A DNA stretch of 7,486 nt from DAOPZC01 sp035353175 (GTDB taxonomy: Bacteria > Verrucomicrobiota > Kiritimatiellia > RFP12 > UBA1067), in the NCBI GenBank assembly GCA_035353175.1, contig DAOPZC010000126.1:1-7486 (forward strand), written 5' to 3'. Position numbers and translations under genes: made by a program. This document shows, one piece after another, positions 1-4,618 of this stretch. Numbering within the stretch: position 1 is the stretch's first letter; every line of letters starts with the position of its first letter. Under the pieces are notes generated by a model. The model was not told the DNA's origin, did not search any database, and saw only the letters and a list, made by a program, of their open reading frames with translations.

Positions 1-1574
1 TCGATGTGCTCTTTGTACTCGTCCATGAAGTAGCGCAGGCTGGACTGGACGGGGTTCGAGGCCGTCTGGCCGAGGCCGCACAGGGACGCGCGGGCCATGG
101 CCTCGCTGATGTCCTTCATGTTCGCGATGTCCTCGTGGGTGCCTTCCCCCTTGCAGATCTTGTCGAGGTAGTTGAGCAACTTGCGTCCGCCGATCCGGCA
201 GGGCGCGCATTTGCCGCAGGACTCGTCGACCGTGAAGTCGAGGTAGAATTTCGCGATGTCCGGGATGCAGTCGTCCTCGTCCATGACGATGAGGCCGCCC
301 GAGCCCATGATCGAGCCGATCTTGCCGAGGTTCTCGTAGTCGATCGGCGTGTCGAGGAACTGCGGCGGGATCATGCCGCCCGATGGGCCGCCGGTCTGGG
401 CCGCTTTGAAGGCCTTGCCGCCGCGGATGCCGCCGCCGATGTCGAAGATGATCTCGCGCAGCGTGGTGCCCATCGGCACTTCGATCAGGCCGGAGTTGTT
501 GATCTTGCCGGTGAGGGCGAAGACCTTGGTGCCCTTGGAGGTCGCGGTGCCGATCTTGCTGAACCACAGGCCGCCCTTGAGCAGGATGACCGGGATGTTA
601 GCCAGCGTCTCGACGTTGTTGATGACCGTCGGGCGTTCCCAGAGGCCTTTGACGGCCGGGAAAGGAGGCCGCGGGGTGGGCATGCCGCGCTTGCCTTCGA
701 TCGAGGCGAGCAGCGCGGTTTCTTCGCCGCACACGAACGCGCCCGCGCCGAAGCGCATCTCGATGTCGAATGAAAACCCGCTGCCGAGGATGTCCTTGCC
801 GAGCAGGCCGTACTCGCGGGCCTGGGCGATGGCGTTCTCAAGGCGTTTGATCGCGAGCGGATATTCCGCGCGGATATAGATGAAGCCCATGCTCGCGCCG
901 ATGGCGTAGCCGGCAATGGTCATGGCTTCCAGCACGGAGTGGGGGTCGCCTTCGAGCGTCGACCGGTCCATGTAGGCCCCGGGGTCGCCTTCGTCGGCGT
1001 TGCAGACCATGTATTTCTGGCCGGCGGGCTGGGCCGCCGCGAACTGCCATTTTTTGCCGGTCGGGAAGCCGGCGCCGCCGCGGCCGCGCAGCCCGGACTT
1101 CGAGACTTCGTCGATCACGTCCTGGGGCTTCATCTCGAAGAGCACTTTTTCGAGCGCCTTGTAGCCGTCGCGGGCGATGTACTCGTCGATCTTGTCCGGG
1201 TCGATCACGCCGCAGTTGCGCAGCACGATGCGGAACTGCTTCTGGTAGAAATCGATGCCCTCGATGCCGACGTTGATCTTGCTCTGGGTCTTATCGTAGA
1301 GCAGGCGGGAGACGACGCGTCCCTTGATGATGTGCTCCTTGACGATGACCGCGGCGTCTTCCGGTTTCACTTCGACGTAGAAGGTGTCTTGCGGCAGGAC
1401 CTTGACGATCGGGCCTTTCTCGCAGAAACCCAGGCAGCCGGTGCGCACGACCTGGACATCGTTGACCAGCCCGTTCTCTTCGACCGCCTTCTTCAGCGCG
1501 TTGAACAGCGCGATGCCCTGGTTGGACTCGCACGCCGTCCCGCCGCAAACCAAGATGTACTGTTTGTAACCCAT
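1..1574 (-). CDS. nuoF: NuoF-like flavoprotein subunit of bifurcating [FeFe]-hydrogenase (HydB/HndC), C-terminus cut by window
   Basis: This is the NAD(P)H/FMN and Fe-S subunit of a cytoplasmic electron-bifurcating hydrogenase complex. It exchanges electrons between NAD(P)H, ferredoxin and the H-cluster subunit. The 524 visible residues start at ATG (MGYKQYILVCGG) and show the fused layout of HydB/HndC rather than plain NuoF. Residues 1-90 are a thioredoxin-like [2Fe-2S] domain with C10, C15, C47 and C51. Next is the 51-kDa flavoprotein fold, with the FMN/NADH glycine loop GLRGRGGAGFPTG at 161-173 and a CNADEGDPGAYMDR motif. Then comes the [4Fe-4S] set C453-x2-C456-x2-C459 with a distal C499. 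The family normally continues with a ferredoxin-like domain carrying two [4Fe-4S] clusters, which would lie beyond position 1. It is the last visible gene of the minus-strand operon, 16 bases after the HndB-like gene, with only a weak GGGGA-type ribosome site. Family assignment is firm. Whether the complex prefers NAD or NADP cannot be read from the sequence. Confidence 0.95.
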   Translation of the reverse strand, partial: MGYKQYILVCGGTACESNQGIALFNALKKAVEENGLVNDVQVVRTGCLGFCEKGPIVKVLPQDTFYVEVKPEDAAVIVKEHIIKGRVVSRLLYDKTQSKINVGIEGIDFYQKQFRIVLRNCGVIDPDKIDEYIARDGYKALEKVLFEMKPQDVIDEVSKSGLRGRGGAGFPTGKKWQFAAAQPAGQKYMVCNADEGDPGAYMDRSTLEGDPHSVLEAMTIAGYAIGASMGFIYIRAEYPLAIKRLENAIAQAREYGLLGKDILGSGFSFDIEMRFGAGAFVCGEETALLASIEGKRGMPTPRPPFPAVKGLWERPTVINNVETLANIPVILLKGGLWFSKIGTATSKGTKVFALTGKINNSGLIEVPMGTTLREIIFDIGGGIRGGKAFKAAQTGGPSGGMIPPQFLDTPIDYENLGKIGSIMGSGGLIVMDEDDCIPDIAKFYLDFTVDESCGKCAPCRIGGRKLLNYLDKICKGEGTHEDIANMKDISEAMARASLCGLGQTASNPVQSSLRYFMDEYKEHI

Positions 1575-1590
1575 GATGTGTTTTCCCCGC

Positions 1591-1980
1591 TCAGCGAACA
1601 ATGTCCATTGCAGGCTTGTCGCAAATGTGGTTGTCGATGAGCTTCTTGTTGATGATGTGGTCGTTCACGATCTGCTTGCCGGTCTGCGAGTCCACGTTGC
1701 CGTAGATCACGACGGGCATGTGCGGGACGATCACCTCGACGGTCGGCTCGGAGTGGCAGAGGCCCATGCAACCGGTCTGGCGCACCAGCACGTGGGTGAT
1801 GCCCTTGGCATCCAGCTCTTCGATGATCGCGTTGAACGTCTCTTTCGCGCCGGCGGCGATGCCGCAGGTACCCATGCCGACAATAATCTGCGCGTCCTTG
1901 TTGGAGGGGTCGCGCTTCTCCATCGCCTTCTGTTTCTGGTCACGCAGTTTGCGTAAATCATTCAGCGTCAATTTAGCCAT
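1591..1980 (-). CDS. hndB: HndB-like thioredoxin-fold (2Fe-2S) ferredoxin-domain protein
   Basis: This 129-residue cytoplasmic protein resembles HndB, the small accessory subunit of the four-subunit NADP-reducing hydrogenase Hnd. An N-terminal charged helix (about 1-28, rich in K, R and E) precedes a thioredoxin-like [2Fe-2S] ferredoxin domain at about 30-115. Visible motifs are VGMGTCGIAAGAK around C39 and QTGCMGLC with C71 and C75. The second cysteine of the usual C-x4-C pair is absent (G44 at that position). The only other cysteine, C120, is near the C-terminus, so a normal four-cysteine cluster is not obvious. The CGIAAGA form is, from memory, common in HndB homologues. The ATG is preceded by a good AAGGAA ribosome site eight bases upstream. 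It sits 15 bases after the ATPase gene and 16 before nuoF, fitting a single transcript. Three-subunit HydABC complexes lack this subunit, so its presence points to the Hnd-like layout. Confidence 0.88.
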   Translation of the reverse strand: MAKLTLNDLRKLRDQKQKAMEKRDPSNKDAQIIVGMGTCGIAAGAKETFNAIIEELDAKGITHVLVRQTGCMGLCHSEPTVEVIVPHMPVVIYGNVDSQTGKQIVNDHIINKKLIDNHICDKPAMDIVR

Positions 1981-1995
1981 GTTTCAGTTCCTTCT

Positions 1996-2538
1996 TCAGT
2001 GATTCAGATTCTCTTCTTGCGACCTCAGAAAGTCGCGGGCCAGGACCAGATTCGCCGACTCTTCGAGGTCGCCGAGCGTTTCGGTCAACTCGCGCCGCGA
2101 GACCGAGTATCCGTCCGCCGGTGTCGTCCGGTTTAAAACCAGATCATACGTTCCACCGAAGGCCATGAGCCCCAGTACGGTGGCGGGCAGATCCCCCAGC
2201 GGCGGCGTGTCGAGATGCCGGGCGTCGAAGGTGAATTCGACGGTGGTGCCGTTGCCCGGCACCGACCGGATGTCGACCTTGCCGTTGACGGCTTCCGCCG
2301 TCTGGTGGAGGAGGGGAAGCCCCAGCCCCACGCGGCGGTGGTCATGTTTGCCGCTCTCGCTGTAGAAGGGATCCATCACTTTTTCCAGCGTGGTCTTGTC
2401 CATGCCTTTGCCGTTGTCCCGCACCCGCACCGTGATCGCGTCGGGGCCCGTAGCCACATCCAGTTCCACCCGCGATGCGCCGGCCTCGATCGAGTTCTGC
2501 ACCAGATCGGAGATGGTGTCGCAGACGGACGCATGCAT
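1996..2538 (-). CDS. Stand-alone GHKL (HATPase_c) ATP-binding protein within the hydrogenase operon
   Basis: This is a 180-residue cytoplasmic protein made almost wholly of a GHKL-type ATP-binding domain, with no histidine-phosphorylation domain or sensor. Motifs, numbered from the chosen ATG: N-box DLVQNSIEAGAS with D11 and N15, G1 box DNGKGMD, a DPFYSES lid region, G2 box VGLGLPLL, and a GNGTTVEF segment. Aspartate replaces the glutamate usual in the N-box, which I recall as typical of this hydrogenase-linked subfamily. The last 70 or so residues (HLDTPPLGDLPATVLGLMAF onward) form a small extra domain of unknown role. The ATG at 2538 is preferred because GGAAGGG lies about 9 bases upstream. 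A TTG at 2547 overlapping the nuoE stop (TTGA) would add three residues but sits directly against that ribosome site. The gene lies between nuoE and hndB, 5 bases after the former. The family recurs in clostridial hnd operons, but its biochemical role is unknown to me. Regulation by phosphorylation, or assembly help, is inference. Confidence 0.87.
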   Translation of the reverse strand: MHASVCDTISDLVQNSIEAGASRVELDVATGPDAITVRVRDNGKGMDKTTLEKVMDPFYSESGKHDHRRVGLGLPLLHQTAEAVNGKVDIRSVPGNGTTVEFTFDARHLDTPPLGDLPATVLGLMAFGGTYDLVLNRTTPADGYSVSRRELTETLGDLEESANLVLARDFLRSQEENLNH

Positions 2539-2543
2539 GAGAA

Positions 2544-3038
2544 TCAACCCTTCCGGATTTTGGCGATGATTCCCTGCAGGGTTTCGGTCTTGACCTTGCC
2601 GTACACCTCACCGTTGATCACCATCACGGGGGCCAGCCCGCAACAGCCCAAACAGCGGACCGCTTCCACGGAGAATTCGCCGTCCGGCGTGACCGTGTTG
2701 AGCCCCACGCCCAAGATGCCTTCGATTTCGTGGATGATGTCTTCGCCGCCTTTCAGGTAACAGGCTGTTCCCATGCAGACCTGAATCTGATTGCGTCCCG
2801 GCTTCTTCAGCTTGAAGAAGTTGTAGAACGTGATGACGCCGTAGATCTTGGCCAGGGGCACGTCCAACAGGTCGGCCACTTCAAAGGCCACCTCGCGCGG
2901 GATATAACCAAAGCTCTGCTGCACACGATGCAGGACCATGATCAGATTGCCCGGCTTGCTTTTCCAGTCGGCGATGAAGGCTTTCAGTTCTGGTGTCAGC
3001 TTCTGAATGCCTGCTGCCGGAGTAGGTGCGGTACTCAC
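2544..3038 (-). CDS. nuoE: NuoE-like [2Fe-2S] subunit of bifurcating [FeFe]-hydrogenase (HydC/HndA)
   Basis: This 164-residue cytoplasmic protein is the 24-kDa-type subunit that partners the NuoF-like flavoprotein. Residues 13-80 form the helical N-terminal part, including VLHRVQQSFGYIPREVAFEVADLLDVP and GVITFYNFF, both strongly typical of NuoE/HndA. Residues 82-164 form a thioredoxin-like fold binding one [2Fe-2S] cluster through C88, C93, C129 and C133 (C-x4-C and C-x3-C); all four ligands are present. The start is taken at GTG 3038, because a strong GGAGGT ribosome site lies eight bases upstream and the protein then begins VSTAPTPAAG. An upstream in-frame ATG at 3080 would add 14 residues (MTRYEVGITWRWIT) unlike the family, and would place the ribosome site inside the gene. 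It is the first gene of the minus-strand operon, and its stop nearly abuts the ATPase gene. Product assignment is firm. Confidence 0.95.
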   Translation of the reverse strand: MSTAPTPAAGIQKLTPELKAFIADWKSKPGNLIMVLHRVQQSFGYIPREVAFEVADLLDVPLAKIYGVITFYNFFKLKKPGRNQIQVCMGTACYLKGGEDIIHEIEGILGVGLNTVTPDGEFSVEAVRCLGCCGLAPVMVINGEVYGKVKTETLQGIIAKIRKG

Positions 3039-3039
3039 G

Positions 3040-3100
3040 GTTATCCACCTCCACGTTATCCCGACCTCGTACCGTGTCAAAGCCGGGTGGTTATCGATAA
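3040..3100. repeat. Three GTTATC repeats near the hydrogenase operon start, the third within a palindrome
   Basis: GTTATC occurs in the same orientation at 3040-3045, 3055-3060 and 3090-3095. The first two extend to GTTATCC and are 15 bases apart. The third forms part of the perfect palindrome TTATCGATAA at 3091-3100. They flank the ribosome site and leader of nuoE, downstream of its candidate promoter. They could be an operator or an RNA-level element, or chance. I do not recognise them as a known factor's site, and no clear Rex-type site was found. Confidence 0.3.
3047..3052 (-). promoter_or_regulatory. Ribosome binding site deciding the nuoE GTG start
   Basis: On the minus strand this reads GGAGGT, a near-perfect Shine-Dalgarno sequence. 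It lies eight bases before GTG at 3038. It decides the start in favour of GTG over the further-upstream ATG at 3080. Confidence 0.75.
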
Positions 3101-3110
3101 AGAAGCATCC

Positions 3111-3139
3111 ATAATCTCAAAACGGGGGGAGGCTGCCAA
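3111..3139 (-). promoter_or_regulatory. Candidate sigma-70 promoter for the hydrogenase operon
   Basis: On the minus strand, a -35-like TTGGCA (3134-3139, 5 of 6 to consensus) is followed by a 17-base spacer and a -10-like GATTAT (3111-3116, 4 of 6). Transcription would begin near 3104, leaving a leader of about 65 bases before the nuoE GTG. The spacing is ideal and the position suits the operon head. This is consensus matching by eye, and a GC-rich non-model phylum may use other rules. Confidence 0.4.
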
Positions 3140-3163
3140 GTCCAAAGCAGAGGTTTTTTCGGA

Positions 3164-3192
3164 TTGTTCAAACACCCCCGCTCCGGTATCAT
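3164..3192 (+). promoter_or_regulatory. Candidate sigma-70 promoter for the DRTGG/CBS-ATPase pair
   Basis: On the plus strand, TTGTTC (3164-3169, 3 of 6 to the -35 consensus) is followed by a 17-base spacer and TATCAT (3187-3192, 5 of 6 to the -10). Predicted transcription starts near 3199, with a leader of about 70 GC-rich bases before the ATG at 3268. The -35 elements of this and the opposite promoter lie only about 24 bases apart, so a regulator bound between them could affect both operons. Confidence 0.38.
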
Positions 3193-3267
3193 CTTCACTT
3201 TCTTTTGTGTGCCCGTCGGCGGCGCGTTCGGGGCGCGGCTCGGGAGATACGGTAAACGAGGCTTTTT

Positions 3268-3606
3268 ATGACGATGATCGAGGTTGCGGAGGTTCTGAAG
3301 GCTGAAGTTCTGGTCAAAGGGGAAGGGTTCCACAAGGCGGTGTGCCACGTGGTGGCGTCTGACCTGATGAGCGATGTGCTGCTCGTCGACGAGGACGACA
3401 TGTTGCTTCTGACCTCGCTGGCGAGCGATCAGGTCTTGCGTACGGCGCAGATCGTGGGCGCGGTCGGCGTTGTGGTCGTGAACGGGAAACCGCTGCCCTC
3501 TTCCATGGTGAATGTCGCCAACGACCTGAACATGACGCTCGCCACCAGCCGGTTTTCGAAATACGACGCCTGCGTGGCGATTCATGCCGCGCTGAACCCA
3601 AGATGA
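3268..3606 (+). CDS. Single-domain DRTGG protein
   Basis: This 112-residue protein consists essentially of one DRTGG domain, a small alpha/beta fold. In other proteins it is found between CBS domains of family II pyrophosphatases and in phosphotransacetylase-related proteins. Supporting segments are the N-terminal MIEVAEVLKAEVLVKGE, the SDLMSDVL stretch at 31-38, the hydrophobic strand IVGAVGVVVVNGKPLP at about 62-76, and a C-terminal helix. No signal peptide, membrane segment or catalytic motif is visible. The ATG at 3268 has GAGG six bases upstream; a second ATG at 3274 is possible. The stop overlaps the next gene's ATG by four bases (ATGA), implying translational coupling. Similar small DRTGG proteins occur beside hydrogenase genes in other anaerobes (recollection). 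A regulatory or nucleotide-sensing role is likely, but the ligand is unknown. Confidence 0.85.
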   Translation: MTMIEVAEVLKAEVLVKGEGFHKAVCHVVASDLMSDVLLVDEDDMLLLTSLASDQVLRTAQIVGAVGVVVVNGKPLPSSMVNVANDLNMTLATSRFSKYDACVAIHAALNPR

Positions 3607-4568
3607 GCGAGACGATCCAGCCTCCGGCCGCTTGCGTCACCAAGTCCGATGCGTATCCCGGCACCGGCGATGAGCCGCTGGTTCTGCTCGAGCTGATCCA
3701 GCGGCTGAAGGTGCGCGACGTGATGACCTCGAAGCTGGCGACGGTGCCCCGCACCGCCACCATGCGGCAGGTGCAGGAGCTGATGCGCCAGATGAAGATC
3801 AGCGGCGTGCCCGTGGAAGAGAACGGGCGTTTCTTCGGCCTGGTCAGTGTCGACGACATCATCCGCGCGCTCGGCGGCGGTTACATCGGCGACCCGTGCA
3901 GCCGCCACATGACCACCAAGCTGGTGGTGCTCGAAGACGACATGCCCCTGTCGTTCGCGCTGCGCTACTTCGACCGCTACCATTACGGGCGTTTTCCCGT
4001 GCTGAACCGCGACCGCCGGCTCGTGGGCATCCTCTGCCAGCGTGACATCAACCGCGCCCTTCTCGTCGAGCTTACGCGCGAGCTGAACCGTTTGGAGGGG
4101 ACGTCCGCGCAGAACGCCGCGCTGACCGGTGCCGTCAGCATCTATGTGCTCCGCGAGTTTCCCATCTGCAAATACGATTTCGAGAACGCCGGCAAGGCTG
4201 CCAATCAGATCAAGCAGGTCTTGCAGGAGAAGAAGTTCCCGCCCAAGGTCATCCGCCGCATCGCCGTCGCCGCCTACGAACTTGAAATCAACCTCTGCGT
4301 CCATTCCGACGGCGGCGTCCTCTCGTGGCAGGTGTCGAACGGGCGCGCCGAGATCGTCGCGCGCGACGCGGGGCCGGGCATCGAGGACGTGGAGTGGGCG
4401 TGCCGCGACGGCACTTCGACGGCCAACGAGTGGATCCGCTCGCTCGGCTTCGGCGCGGGCATGGGCCTCGCGAACGTCAAGCGCGTGTCGGACGAATTCG
4501 AAATCACATCGAAGAAGGGGTCCGGCACGACGGTCAAGTCGGTGATCAATATCGGCAATATGCCGTGA
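3603..4568 (+). CDS. CBS-domain pair fused to an RsbW/SpoIIAB-like ATPase (anti-sigma factor/serine kinase-type)
   Basis: This is a 321-residue cytoplasmic regulatory protein. After about 35 variable residues come two CBS domains, at about 36-90 (VRDVMTSKLATVP to VSVDDIIRAL) and about 98-158 (CSRHMTTKLVVLEDD to GILCQRDINRAL). Such pairs form a Bateman module that typically binds adenine nucleotides. A linker leads to a GHKL ATPase domain at about 185-318. Its N-box is YELEIN (E226 and N230), its G1 box DAGPGI (255-260), its G2 region FGAGMGL (283-289), and it ends in GSGTTVKSVIN. The match is closer to SpoIIAB/RsbW serine kinases than to histidine kinases, since no phospho-acceptor histidine domain precedes it. 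In that family the ATPase phosphorylates an anti-sigma-factor antagonist or holds a sigma factor; neither partner is encoded in the window. It is coupled to the DRTGG gene by a four-base overlap. ATP/AMP-gated control of the divergent hydrogenase operon is attractive but inferred. Confidence 0.88.
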   Translation: MSETIQPPAACVTKSDAYPGTGDEPLVLLELIQRLKVRDVMTSKLATVPRTATMRQVQELMRQMKISGVPVEENGRFFGLVSVDDIIRALGGGYIGDPCSRHMTTKLVVLEDDMPLSFALRYFDRYHYGRFPVLNRDRRLVGILCQRDINRALLVELTRELNRLEGTSAQNAALTGAVSIYVLREFPICKYDFENAGKAANQIKQVLQEKKFPPKVIRRIAVAAYELEINLCVHSDGGVLSWQVSNGRAEIVARDAGPGIEDVEWACRDGTSTANEWIRSLGFGAGMGLANVKRVSDEFEITSKKGSGTTVKSVINIGNMP

Positions 4569-4618
4569 TGAGGGGCCGCCGCAGGAAAAGGGCGCGCGGG
4601 TTTTGTGCGGGAGGGGCA

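Noticed and set aside
6..773. 255-residue open frame on the plus strand
   Set aside because: Antisense to the nuoF-like gene, which has full Fe-S and flavin motifs; no domain is visible in this frame.
939..1640. 233-residue open frame on the plus strand
   Set aside because: Antisense to the nuoF-like gene and its junction with hndB; rich in Asp/Leu/Val/Ala repeats from codon mirroring.
3053..3080. Perfect TTGACA (minus strand, 3075-3080) with TAACGT 16 bases on (3053-3058) as the hydrogenase promoter
   Set aside because: Transcription would start at or inside the GGAGGT ribosome site at 3047-3052, leaving the nuoE message without a usable site. The promoter at 3111-3139 fits better, though the perfect -35 is worth remembering.
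3039..3080. ATG at 3080 as nuoE start
   Set aside because: The 14 extra residues do not resemble the family, and the strong ribosome site before GTG 3038 would be buried within the gene.
3039..3267. Rex redox-repressor site in the divergent promoter region
   Set aside because: Only partial likeness (TTGTTCAAAC near 3164); no inverted TTGTGA/TCACAA-type halves with proper spacing.
4325..4618. In-frame upstream extension of the glycosidase-like gene
   Set aside because: It would overlap the end of the CBS-ATPase gene, whose protein motifs are intact there. The translated extension is low-complexity Arg/Gly with no family likeness, and the ATG at 4619 has a strong ribosome site and begins a signal peptide.
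4569..4618. Terminator between the CBS-ATPase and glycosidase-like genes
   Set aside because: The 50 bases are GC-rich but no convincing stem-loop followed by T residues was found.
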